Positions 1 to 5,944 of a stretch of 14,853 nt of DNA are shown piece by piece. The notes beneath the pieces were generated by a model, which ran no database searches, was not told the DNA's origin, and worked only from the letters and a program-made list of their open reading frames with translations. Within the stretch, counting starts at the first letter, position 1. The number at the start of each line of letters is the position of its first letter. The stretch is taken from contig JBECKR010000160.1 in the NCBI GenBank assembly GCA_040235415.1, forward strand, positions 1-14,853. The letters run 5' to 3'. The stretch comes from JBECKR01 sp040235415 (GTDB lineage: Bacteria > Acidobacteriota > Polarisedimenticolia > Polarisedimenticolales > Polarisedimenticolaceae). The position numbers and the translations under genes are program-made.

Positions 1-835
1 GGGCGCGGGCGAGCGTGTCGGCGTTCGCGTCGGCGTCCCCGCCTCGGAGCTCCTCGGGCGCGCACCGCGGCACGCCGTACGACCGCGGGTCGACCTCGCG
101 CCGCTCGACCCGCCCGGGGCCGACGTCGAGTCGCGTGAACGGGCCGACCGGCGTCGGCTCGTCCCACCCGAGCGCGCCGTGCACGACGAACGCGCGCCGT
201 GCCGACGAGCGCGAGAGCGTCTCGGCGAGCAGACGCGCGACCGGGAGCGAGTACGCGCCGACGAGCAGGAAGGGCGGCTCGGCCGGGTTCGCGAGCGGAC
301 CCAGGACGTTGAACAGCGTTCGCACCCCGAGCGAGCGGCGAACGCGCGCGAGCGTCGCCATCGCCGGGTGGTAGTACGGGGCGAGCAGGAACGTGAAGCC
401 GGTCTCCTCGAGGCAGCGGCCGGCCTCCGCTTCGTCGAGCGGGAGGGCGAGCCCGAGCGCCTCGAGCACGTCCGCGCTCCCGGCGCGGCTCGAGACCGCG
501 CGGTTGCCGTGCTTCACGACCGCGACGCCGCAGGCGGCCGCCAGGAGGGCCGCGCCGGTCGAGAGGTTCAGGCTCGCGGAGCCGTCGCCGCCGGTGCCGA
601 CGACGTCGACGAAGCGGTCGAGCTCCGGCAGACGAGGGCGGCGCGCCAGCCGGCGCATGGCGTGCGCGAAGCCGTGGACCTCGTCGGCGGTCTCGCCCTT
701 CGCGCGCAGCGCCGCCAGCACCGCACCGGCGACGACGTCCGGCACGGCGCCGCGGGCGAGATCGTCGAGCACCGCGGCCGCCTCGTCGACCGAGAGGTGC
801 CGTCCCTCGAGCAGGGCATCGAGCGTTCCGGTCAT
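1..835 (-). CDS. trpD: Anthranilate phosphoribosyltransferase TrpD (C-terminus cut off by the window edge)
   Basis: Transfers phosphoribosyl from PRPP to anthranilate, the second step of tryptophan synthesis, in the cytoplasm. I translated this frame by hand; 278 codons are present of a family norm of about 340, and the 3' end lies beyond base 1. Visible family motifs are the PRPP-binding VGTGGDG loop (residues 79-85), KHGNRAVSSRAGSADVLEALG region (108-128), the YYHPAM anthranilate-side segment (154-159), FNVLGPLANPA (175-185) and a WDEPTP version of the usual LDE segment (224-229). The ATG overlaps the trpG stop by 4 bp (ATGA), so it is translationally coupled. It follows trpE and trpG in the attenuated operon. 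No internal lesion was seen. Confidence 0.97.
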   Translation of the reverse strand, partial: MTGTLDALLEGRHLSVDEAAAVLDDLARGAVPDVVAGAVLAALRAKGETADEVHGFAHAMRRLARRPRLPELDRFVDVVGTGGDGSASLNLSTGAALLAAACGVAVVKHGNRAVSSRAGSADVLEALGLALPLDEAEAGRCLEETGFTFLLAPYYHPAMATLARVRRSLGVRTLFNVLGPLANPAEPPFLLVGAYSLPVARLLAETLSRSSARRAFVVHGALGWDEPTPVGPFTRLDVGPGRVERREVDPRSYGVPRCAPEELRGGDADANADTLARA

Positions 836-1425
836 GACGCGTCCTCCTCCTCCGGGTCCCGGCGCAGGAAGTTCGCGAGCAGCCGCTCGCCGCGCGGGGT
901 CAGGTAGCTCTCGGGATGGAACTGCACGCCCTCGACCGGGAGCGTGCGATGGCGGATCCCCATGACCTCGCCGTCCGAGGTGAACGCCGAGACCGCGAGG
1001 TCGTGCGGCAGCGCTTCGACGACGGCGAGCGAGTGGTAGCGGCCGGCCCGGAACGGGCACGGGAGCCCGGCGTACAGCGTCCGGCCGTCGTGGTACACGA
1101 GCGACGCCTTGCCGTGGACCGGTTGCGCGGCTCGACCGACGCGGCCGCCGAGCACGAGCGCGAGCGCCTGGTGCCCGAGGCAGACGCCCAGCACCGGGAC
1201 GCGACCGAGCATCCCCTCGAGGACTTGGAGCGTGCGGCCCGCGTCCTCGGGGCGGCCCGGTCCGGGCGAGACCAGGAGGTGCGTCGGGCCGAGCGAGCGC
1301 GCCTGGTCGCGGTCGATCGCGTCGTTGCGCCGCACGATCGTCTCGGCCCCGAGCCCGCGGACGGCCTGCACGAGGTTGAACGTGAACGAGTCGTAGTTGT
1401 CCACGACCAGCACGCGCGGCGTCAC
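832..1425 (-). CDS. trpG: Anthranilate synthase glutamine amidotransferase subunit TrpG
   Basis: Class I glutamine amidotransferase of 197 residues that hydrolyses glutamine and channels ammonia to TrpE. It begins VLVVDNYDSFTFNLVQ (residues 5-20), carries the oxyanion PGPGRP loop (54-59), the nucleophile in GVCLGHQ (Cys82), the VHGK segment (103-106) and the catalytic His170/Glu172 in VQFHPES. The start is GTG at 1425, chosen because the family N-terminus begins directly after it and because GTGA overlaps the trpE stop by 4 bp. Its own stop overlaps the trpD ATG. Such subunits often also serve PabB in folate synthesis; no pabB is seen here, so dual use cannot be judged. Confidence 0.97.
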   Translation of the reverse strand: MTPRVLVVDNYDSFTFNLVQAVRGLGAETIVRRNDAIDRDQARSLGPTHLLVSPGPGRPEDAGRTLQVLEGMLGRVPVLGVCLGHQALALVLGGRVGRAAQPVHGKASLVYHDGRTLYAGLPCPFRAGRYHSLAVVEALPHDLAVSAFTSDGEVMGIRHRTLPVEGVQFHPESYLTPRGERLLANFLRRDPEEEDAS

Positions 1426-2780
1426 AGCTCCTCCTCGGCGAGAGCCAGCGCGGCGCGAAGGGCGGCGCCCTTCGCGAGCACCTCGTCGTGCTCGCGCTCC
1501 GGGTCGCTGTCGGCCACGATCCCGGCGCCGGCCTGGTAGGCGTACCGCCCGCGCTCGATCGTCAGCGTCCGGATCGCGATCGCCTGGTCCATGCGGCCGC
1601 CGTGGCCGAAGTAGCCGACCGCCCCGGCGTAGACGCCGCGGGCGACCGGCTCGAGCTCGTCGATGCGCTGCACCGCGCGGATCTTGGGAGCGCCCGACAC
1701 CGTCCCGGCCGGGAACGCGGCGCCGAACAGGTCGAACGCGTCGATCCCGTCCTCGACGGTCGACTCGACGCCGCTGACGAGGTGCATGACGTGGCTGTAG
1801 CGCTCGACGGCGCGGTACGGCGCGACGGCGACCGTCCCGGGCACGGAGACCCTCCCGAGGTCGTTGCGGGCGAGATCGACCAGCATGACGTGCTCGGCGT
1901 GCTCCTTCGGATCCGAGAGGAGCTCGTCGCACAGCAGGGCGTCCGCGTCGGGGCCGTCGCCCCGCCGGCGGGTGCCGGCGATCGGGCGCAGGCGAGCCCG
2001 CCGGCCGTCGAGCCGGACGAGGCTCTCCGGCGACGATCCGACGACCGCGGTGCCCCCGAGATCGAGGAAGTACATGTACGGGGAGGGGTTCAGGATCCGG
2101 AGGGCGCGGTAGACCTGGAACGGGTCGGCGTCCGTCGCGCCCTCGAACCGGACCGACAGCACGAGCTGGAACAGGTCGCCCTCGGCGATGTGGCGCTTGC
2201 CCTCCCGGACCGCGTCCACGAAGCCGTCGCGGTCGAGGGACGGCGCGGGAGGCCCGTGTCTTCCGGACCGCGGCGCAGCCCCCAGCGGGCCGCGCAGCGC
2301 GCGGACGACCTCCGCGCGGAGGCTCTCGCGCTCCGCGTCGTCCCCGTCGTGCAGCAGCGCCACCGCCCGCGTCAGGTGGTCGAACGCGACGACCGAGCGC
2401 GGTGCGAACCAGCGGCCGACCGGACCGGAGACCGCGCGGTCGCGGGCGAGCACCGGCTCGAACAGCCGCACGGCGTCGAACCCGGTGAAGCCGACGAGGC
2501 CGCCCGCGAACGGGACCGCGCCGTCGGCCGCGCGCGGCCGCGGCGCGCGAGCCAGGGCGCCGCGGAGCAGGCGGAGGAGAGCGCCGCCGTCCTCGATCGG
2601 CGCCTCTCCCGCGTCGACGTCGACCTCCACACCGTCGCCGAGACCGATGAACGAGTACCGTCCGAGCCGCTCGCCGCCGTCGGCGCTCTCGAGCAAGAAC
2701 CGCGGGCGGAACGGGCGCAGCTTCAGGAACGCCGAGACCGGCGTGTCGAGATCGGCCGCGATGTCGAACGGGGGCTGCAT
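1422..2780 (-). CDS. trpE: Anthranilate synthase component I TrpE
   Basis: Converts chorismate to anthranilate using ammonia supplied by TrpG; the first committed step of the tryptophan pathway. The protein has 452 residues, somewhat short for the family (about 460-520). The N-terminal feedback site is present as LLES (29-32) followed by RYSFIG (41-46), together with NPSPYMYFL (231-239), so inhibition by tryptophan is expected. Chorismate-domain motifs follow: SPESLVR (250-256), RPIAGTRRRG (265-274), HVMLVDLARNDLGRV (297-311) and FPAGTVSGAPKIRA (356-369). The AGT/TVSGAPK pattern together with LLES favours TrpE over PabB. The ATG at 2780 has a GAGGAG-type ribosome site 4-5 nt upstream. It lies 79 nt beyond the attenuator T run. 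Confidence 0.96.
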   Translation of the reverse strand: MQPPFDIAADLDTPVSAFLKLRPFRPRFLLESADGGERLGRYSFIGLGDGVEVDVDAGEAPIEDGGALLRLLRGALARAPRPRAADGAVPFAGGLVGFTGFDAVRLFEPVLARDRAVSGPVGRWFAPRSVVAFDHLTRAVALLHDGDDAERESLRAEVVRALRGPLGAAPRSGRHGPPAPSLDRDGFVDAVREGKRHIAEGDLFQLVLSVRFEGATDADPFQVYRALRILNPSPYMYFLDLGGTAVVGSSPESLVRLDGRRARLRPIAGTRRRGDGPDADALLCDELLSDPKEHAEHVMLVDLARNDLGRVSVPGTVAVAPYRAVERYSHVMHLVSGVESTVEDGIDAFDLFGAAFPAGTVSGAPKIRAVQRIDELEPVARGVYAGAVGYFGHGGRMDQAIAIRTLTIERGRYAYQAGAGIVADSDPEREHDEVLAKGAALRAALALAEEEL

Positions 2781-2858
2781 CCGCTCCTCGCTTCCGGCGC
2801 GATCCCTCGGGGGCGCCGGGTGGGGGTCCTGCGGACCCGGGAGCGGTGCTGGACATCG

Positions 2859-2888
2859 AAAAACCCACCCCCGGGACCGGAGGTGGGT
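2859..2888 (-). terminator. trp attenuator terminator hairpin (regions 3:4)
   Basis: Minus-strand ACCCACCTCC (2888-2879) pairs with GGGGGTGGGT (2872-2863): a 10-bp stem with one G-U pair and a 6-nt loop, followed by a T run (2863-2859). It lies between the leader peptide and trpE, where only an attenuator would make sense. It should end transcription when charged Trp-tRNA is plentiful. Confidence 0.9.
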
Positions 2889-2939
2889 GGTGTCGCTTCG
2901 CCTCGTTTCGTGTCGACTAGCGCGCCGGGGCCACCTCCG
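2878..2939 (-). promoter_or_regulatory. trp attenuator antiterminator (regions 2:3)
   Basis: CGGAGGTGG at 2939-2931 (within trpL codons 26-28) is perfectly complementary over 9 bp to CCACCTCCG at 2886-2878, which is the 5' arm of the terminator. The two pairings are mutually exclusive. Region 1 can be assigned tentatively as GGCCGCC in leader codons 13-15 just before the Trp codons, which pairs with GGTGGCC at 2935-2929 with one G-U. A ribosome stalled at the Trp codons would cover region 1 and free region 2 to form this antiterminator, allowing trpE transcription. Complementarity is seen; the switch is inferred. Confidence 0.85.
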
Positions 2940-3015
2940 CGATCGAGATGGACCACCACCACCAGCCGCGGGCGGCCGTCGTCGTCGCGGGAATCGGGTC
3001 CGGCGCGTTCGTCAT
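2917..3015 (-). CDS. trpL: Tryptophan operon leader peptide TrpL, four tandem Trp codons
   Basis: A 32-codon reading frame too short for routine gene calling. It reads MTNAPDPIPATTTAARG, then four consecutive TGG codons (2964-2953), then SISIAEVAPAR and TAG. Four adjacent Trp codons in a short frame directly ahead of a terminator hairpin and trpE are the hallmark of a ribosome-mediated trp attenuator leader. No Shine-Dalgarno sequence precedes the ATG; the promoter -10 box ends only 9 nt upstream, so the mRNA probably begins at or within about 3 nt of the start codon (leaderless). The stop codon sits about 10 nt after the antiterminator strand, so a ribosome that finishes the peptide would cover that strand. 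The Trp codons, position and partner RNA structures are seen directly; the regulatory behaviour is inferred from known trp attenuators. Confidence 0.92.
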   Translation of the reverse strand: MTNAPDPIPATTTAARGWWWWSISIAEVAPAR

Positions 3016-3024
3016 CGCGGCAGA

Positions 3025-3053
3025 GAGATACCCCGAGCCGGTCGAGGTGTCAA
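3025..3053 (-). promoter_or_regulatory. Promoter of the trp operon (TTGACA-N17-TATCTC)
   Basis: On the minus strand a perfect -35 hexamer TTGACA (3053-3048) is followed by a 17-nt spacer and TATCTC (3030-3025; 3 of 6 matches to the -10 consensus). The expected transcription start is about 3018, 3 nt before the trpL ATG. The -35 box contains the TGA stop of the upstream MerR gene, so the promoter is tucked into the end of that gene. The weak -10 match is the main uncertainty. Confidence 0.7.
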
Positions 3054-4030
3054 GCGGGATCGCCGTCCGCCGGCGTCGCTCGTCGCCGGCCGCGGATCTC
3101 GGCGAGGTCCGCTCGAAGCCGGCGAAAATCCTGGATCTCGTGCGCCCCGATCCGCGCCAGCGGAGCGTGATAGGCCGGCGCCGCGGCGCCGCCCACCACG
3201 ATCGGGACGTCGCTCGGGAGGAGCTGGCGCAGACGCCGCAGCTCGTCGCCGAGGTGCGGGTCGTCCGGCGGGTAGACGACGCTGAGCGCGACGGCGGCGG
3301 CGCGGCGCTGCCCCGCCGCGGCGGCGATCTCCTCGGCCGGGAGGTTCGGGCCGAGGTAGGTGACGCGCCATCCCTCGGTCGCCGCGATGACGCCCGCCAT
3401 CAGCGCACCGAGCTCGTGCAGCTGCCCGGCCGGTGTCGTGACCAGGAGGTCGGGGCCGGACCCGAGCTGCCCGTGCGCCGGCCGCAGGTTCTCGAGGAGC
3501 GACTTCACGAGGGAGGTCGCGAGATGCTCGTGGTAGATCCGCAGACCCCCCTCGGCCCAGCGTTCGCCGACCTCCTGCAGCAGCGGCATCAGAACCGTGT
3601 CGATCAGCAGCGGCGTGCTGAGATCGAGCCGCGCCCGCGTCAGGGTACGCTCGAGAGCGACGGCGTCGAGCCGCGCCACCGCCGCGAGACTGGCCTCGAG
3701 GTAGGCCGCGGCGTCGCCCTCGCTCGCGGCGTCGGCGCGCGCGACGGGGGCGTCGGCCGCCGCCTGCTCGTCGGCGGCGACGAGCTCCGCGAGCTCCGCG
3801 ATCGGCAGGTTCGCGACGTCCCCGATCCTGCGGCCGGACCGGATCGCGCGGTGCAGCAGCGTGAGCCGCTCGACGTCCTCGTCGGTGTACAGCCGGCGGC
3901 GGTTCGAGGCGCGTTCCGGATCCACGGCGTGGTACCGCCGCTCCCAGATGCGGATGACGTCCGGGGTGAGCCCCGTGCGCCGGGCTACGACTTGGATCGG
4001 ATGACGGGGCTCGTTTCCGGCGTTTGTCAT
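3050..4030 (-). CDS. MerR-family regulator with cobalamin-binding domain (CarH/LitR-like)
   Basis: A 326-residue transcriptional regulator. Residues 10-80 form a MerR-type winged helix with IRIWERRYHAVDPER and RRLYTDEDVERL. Residues about 105-185 form a helical cobalamin cap carrying the W-x9-EH motif (Trp158, Glu168, His169) that marks adenosylcobalamin light sensors of the CarH/LitR family. Residues about 193-310 are a B12-binding Rossmann fold with the lower-ligand His205 in LHELG and a VGGAA loop (279-283). Family members repress in the dark as B12-bound tetramers and release DNA in light. In the well-studied Thermus protein, as I recall it, a His directly after the Trp ligates cobalt after photolysis; here that residue is Ala159, so the photoproduct may differ. 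No ribosome site precedes the ATG, and the -10 box ends 9 nt before it, suggesting a leaderless mRNA. It is divergent from a sigma factor and lies immediately upstream of the trp promoter. Confidence 0.9.
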   Translation of the reverse strand: MTNAGNEPRHPIQVVARRTGLTPDVIRIWERRYHAVDPERASNRRRLYTDEDVERLTLLHRAIRSGRRIGDVANLPIAELAELVAADEQAAADAPVARADAASEGDAAAYLEASLAAVARLDAVALERTLTRARLDLSTPLLIDTVLMPLLQEVGERWAEGGLRIYHEHLATSLVKSLLENLRPAHGQLGSGPDLLVTTPAGQLHELGALMAGVIAATEGWRVTYLGPNLPAEEIAAAAGQRRAAAVALSVVYPPDDPHLGDELRRLRQLLPSDVPIVVGGAAAPAYHAPLARIGAHEIQDFRRLRADLAEIRGRRRATPADGDPA

Positions 4031-4039
4031 GGCGGCGAC

Positions 4040-4069
4040 AATCTAGCGCTCGTGTCCATTCTTTGTCAA
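4040..4069 (-). promoter_or_regulatory. Promoter of the MerR/B12 gene with candidate CarH-type operator
   Basis: Minus strand: TTGACA (4069-4064), 18-nt spacer, TAGATT (4045-4040; 4 of 6), then 9 nt to the ATG. Within it, TTGACA (4069-4064) and TGGACA (4058-4053) are exactly 11 bp apart and both fit TnnACA. From memory, CarH binds 11-bp direct repeats of this type over its own -35 box, so autorepression is a reasonable inference. Only two copies are clear; flanking 11-bp positions do not match. Confidence 0.65.
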
Positions 4070-4089
4070 ATATTTTACTTGGAACATTC

Positions 4090-4144
4090 TTGACAGTCCC
4101 AGGAGACTCAGTTAATGTCTAGGACATATATTGGACGTTAGGAG
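4090..4144 (+). promoter_or_regulatory. Promoter/operator region of the sigma-70 gene
   Basis: An AT-rich stretch in an otherwise very GC-rich region. TTGACA (4090-4095) with a 17-nt spacer leads to TAATGT (4113-4118; weak). A better -10, TATATT (4127-4132; 5 of 6), lies further downstream but without a clear -35 at the usual distance. A perfect palindrome ATGTC-TAG-GACAT (4115-4127) overlaps this zone, and AGGACA (4121) and TGGACG (4132) repeat at 11 bp. The ribosome site AGGAG (4140-4144) is 7 nt before the ATG at 4152. Which -10 is used is undecided. Confidence 0.55.
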
Positions 4145-4151
4145 CGCCGCC

Positions 4152-5261
4152 ATGGAAGACGAGAATCGGTTCCAGGACGACCCGGATCTCCAGGAATCCG
4201 CCCGGGACGCGGGCGTCTCGGCCTCGACGCTCCCGGTCTACCTCCGCGAGATGGGCTCGATCGCGCTGCTCGAGCCGCACGAGGAGACGCGTCTGGCCCG
4301 CGAGCTCGAGGATGCCCGCGAGGCGCTGATCCGGCTCGCCCGGCGGATCCCCTCGGCGCATCGCGACCGCATCCTCGAGGTCGACGAGGAGCTGCCCGCG
4401 CGCGCCCTCGACTGGCCGATCGACCGTCTGGAGGCGTTCTGGCGCCGGGCGGAGGTGCTCGTCGCGGTCAGCGGAATCCGGTCGCTCGAAGCGATCCTGG
4501 CGGCGGCGGCGGCGGAGCGGCGCGGCATGGAGCGGGCGCGCGAGGCCCTCACGGTCGCGAACCTGCGGCTCGTCGTCCACATCGCCAGGAAGTACGTCGG
4601 CAACGGTCTGCCGTTCACGGACCTCATCCAGGAAGGGAACCTCGGCCTGATGCGGGCGGTCGAGAAGTTCGAGCACTCCCGCGGCAACCGTTTCTCGACG
4701 TACGCGTTCTGGTGGATCAAGCAGGCGATCGACCGCGCGATCTCGGACAAAGGCCGGATGATCCGCATCCCCGTGCACCTGACCGAGAAGCGCAAGCGGT
4801 TCTCCCGCGTCGTGCGCGAGCTGCGCCAGCGGCTCGGCCGGCCGCCGCGACCGGAGGAGATCGCGCGCAAGCTCGGCGTCACCGTGCAGGTCGTGCGAGA
4901 GACGCTCGACGTCGTGCGCGATCCCCGGAGCCTCGATCAGCTGTCGGACACCGAGGAAGGACGCGACCTTCTGCAGGTCATCGAGAACCCCGCGAGCGCG
5001 TCGCCACACGCCGTGACGGAGAACTCCGAGGTGCGCGCGAGCGTCGAGTCGGTCCTGGGGCTCCTCACCGACCGTGAGCGCGAGATCGTGCGGCTGCGAT
5101 TCGGCATCGGCCGGGACCGCTCCCACACCTTGGAGGAGATCGGCAAGGAGGTGCGGCTCTCGCGCGAGCGCGTCCGCCAGATCGAGCACATCGCGCTCGG
5201 AAAGCTCCGACGCTCGAACGCCCTGGAGCGGCTCCGGGGCCTCGGACGCCGGTCCCCGTAG
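4152..5261 (+). CDS. Primary-type RNA polymerase sigma-70 factor (RpoD/RpoS-like, group 2)
   Basis: A 369-residue sigma factor. Region 1.2 is at residues 25-60 (LPVYLREMGSIALLEPHEE), region 2 at 133-203 with DLIQEGNLGLMRAVEKF (157-173) and the -10-reading RFSTYAFWWIKQAIDRAI (180-197), region 3 at 204-285 from RMIRIPVHLTEK, and region 4 at 298-357 with LTDREREIVRLRFGIG and the helix-turn-helix HTLEEIGKEVRLSRERVRQIE. Region 1.1 and the long non-conserved insert of a housekeeping RpoD are absent, and the length suits a group 2 or RpoS-like alternative factor. An in-frame TTG at 4131 would add 7 residues, but ATG 4152 has AGGAG 7 nt upstream and is preferred. It is divergent from the B12-type MerR gene, so it may be that regulator's target. 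A GC hairpin with a T run follows. Confidence 0.93.
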   Translation: MEDENRFQDDPDLQESARDAGVSASTLPVYLREMGSIALLEPHEETRLARELEDAREALIRLARRIPSAHRDRILEVDEELPARALDWPIDRLEAFWRRAEVLVAVSGIRSLEAILAAAAAERRGMERAREALTVANLRLVVHIARKYVGNGLPFTDLIQEGNLGLMRAVEKFEHSRGNRFSTYAFWWIKQAIDRAISDKGRMIRIPVHLTEKRKRFSRVVRELRQRLGRPPRPEEIARKLGVTVQVVRETLDVVRDPRSLDQLSDTEEGRDLLQVIENPASASPHAVTENSEVRASVESVLGLLTDREREIVRLRFGIGRDRSHTLEEIGKEVRLSRERVRQIEHIALGKLRRSNALERLRGLGRRSP

Positions 5262-5293
5262 GCCCCGGCGGCGTTTTCCGCTACGCTCGACCC

Positions 5294-5315
5294 CCGCCCC
5301 CCGGGGGGCGGTTTT
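5294..5315 (+). terminator. Rho-independent terminator after the sigma-70 gene
   Basis: CCGCCCCCC (5294-5302) is directly followed by its exact complement GGGGGGCGG (5303-5311) and TTTT (5312-5315). With no unpaired centre, the innermost 2 bp must open to form a loop, leaving about 7 bp. It lies 32 nt after the sigma stop and 41 nt before the next start, so it likely separates the two units. The T run is short. Confidence 0.65.
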
Positions 5316-5356
5316 GGGGCGGGCGTGTTAATCGCCGGCCGGGGAGGCGCGTCCTA

Positions 5357-5944
5357 ATGGATGGACCACACGACGAGGGGACCGACGTGCAAGCGGCCAT
5401 CCAGCCTCGAACCGAACCGCCCGCCGATCCCGCCGGGGAGATCGCCGTGATCTTCGAGCGCCACCATCGCCAGGTTTTCCAGGCGGCGTACCGCATCACC
5501 GGCAACCCGATGGACGCCGAGGACGTGCTCCAGACCGTGTTCATGCGCATCGTGCGCCGCGAGGGCGGCCACGGCCTCGACGACAACGCCGGCGGCTACC
5601 TCCATCGCGCCGCGGTGAACGCCGCTCTCGACGTCGTGCGGCACCGGCGGAGCGCCAGGAGCACGGCGCTCGACGACGTCGCCGCGGTGCTCTCGGAAAG
5701 CCCCGAGGAGGCACCGGACCGCCGCCACGACGCCGGCGAGATCCGCGAGCGCGTCCGGGACGCCCTCACCCGGCTGAACCCCCGGACCGCGGAGGTGTTC
5801 GCTCTGAGGTACTTCGAGGGGTACGACAACCACGAGATCGCCGCGATGCTGGGCACCTCGCGCAGCACCGTCGCCGTGATGCTGCACCGGGCGCGCCAGC
5901 GCCTCCGGGACGAAATCCGCGACCTCGCAGGAGACGCGTCATGA
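5357..5944 (+). CDS. ECF-type RNA polymerase sigma factor
   Basis: A 195-residue extracytoplasmic-function sigma factor. Region 2 spans residues 29-100 (VIFERHHRQVFQAAYRITGN, then DAEDVLQTVFMRIVRR and YLHRAAVNAALDVVRHRR). Region 4 spans about 130-188 (LTRLNPRTAEVFALRYFEGY, then HEIAAMLGTSRSTVAVMLHRAR). Regions 1 and 3 are absent, as expected for this class. The ATG has GGAGG 9 nt upstream; a GTG at 5387 also follows a purine-rich stretch and could be a second start, since the first 25 residues are not conserved. Its stop overlaps the next ATG by 4 bp (ATGA), coupling it to the anti-sigma protein that presumably holds it at the membrane. No convincing ECF-type autoregulatory promoter could be picked out upstream. 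Confidence 0.95.
   Translation: MDGPHDEGTDVQAAIQPRTEPPADPAGEIAVIFERHHRQVFQAAYRITGNPMDAEDVLQTVFMRIVRREGGHGLDDNAGGYLHRAAVNAALDVVRHRRSARSTALDDVAAVLSESPEEAPDRRHDAGEIRERVRDALTRLNPRTAEVFALRYFEGYDNHEIAAMLGTSRSTVAVMLHRARQRLRDEIRDLAGDAS

Noticed and set aside
832..2868. A 678-codon minus-strand frame starting at 2868
   Set aside because: Only its last 197 codons are real (TrpG, from GTG 1425). The earlier part is an Arg-rich shadow of trpE in another frame, so this is not a TrpE-TrpG fusion.
2723..2962. A 79-codon minus-strand frame overlapping the trp leader as a candidate leader peptide
   Set aside because: It contains no Trp codon and runs through the terminator into trpE. The correct leader is the 2917-3015 frame with four TGG codons.
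1488..3170. A 560-codon plus-strand frame opposite trpE
   Set aside because: Low-complexity antisense shadow; it also runs through the trp attenuator and the end of merR.
4064..4095. Inverted pair TGTCAA ... TTGACA as a single long operator
   Set aside because: The two hexamers are best explained as -35 boxes of divergent promoters. The 20-bp centre is not symmetrical.
4131..4151. TTG at 4131 as the sigma-70 start
   Set aside because: It lies within the promoter region and upstream of the AGGAG site. ATG 4152 is 7 nt after that site.
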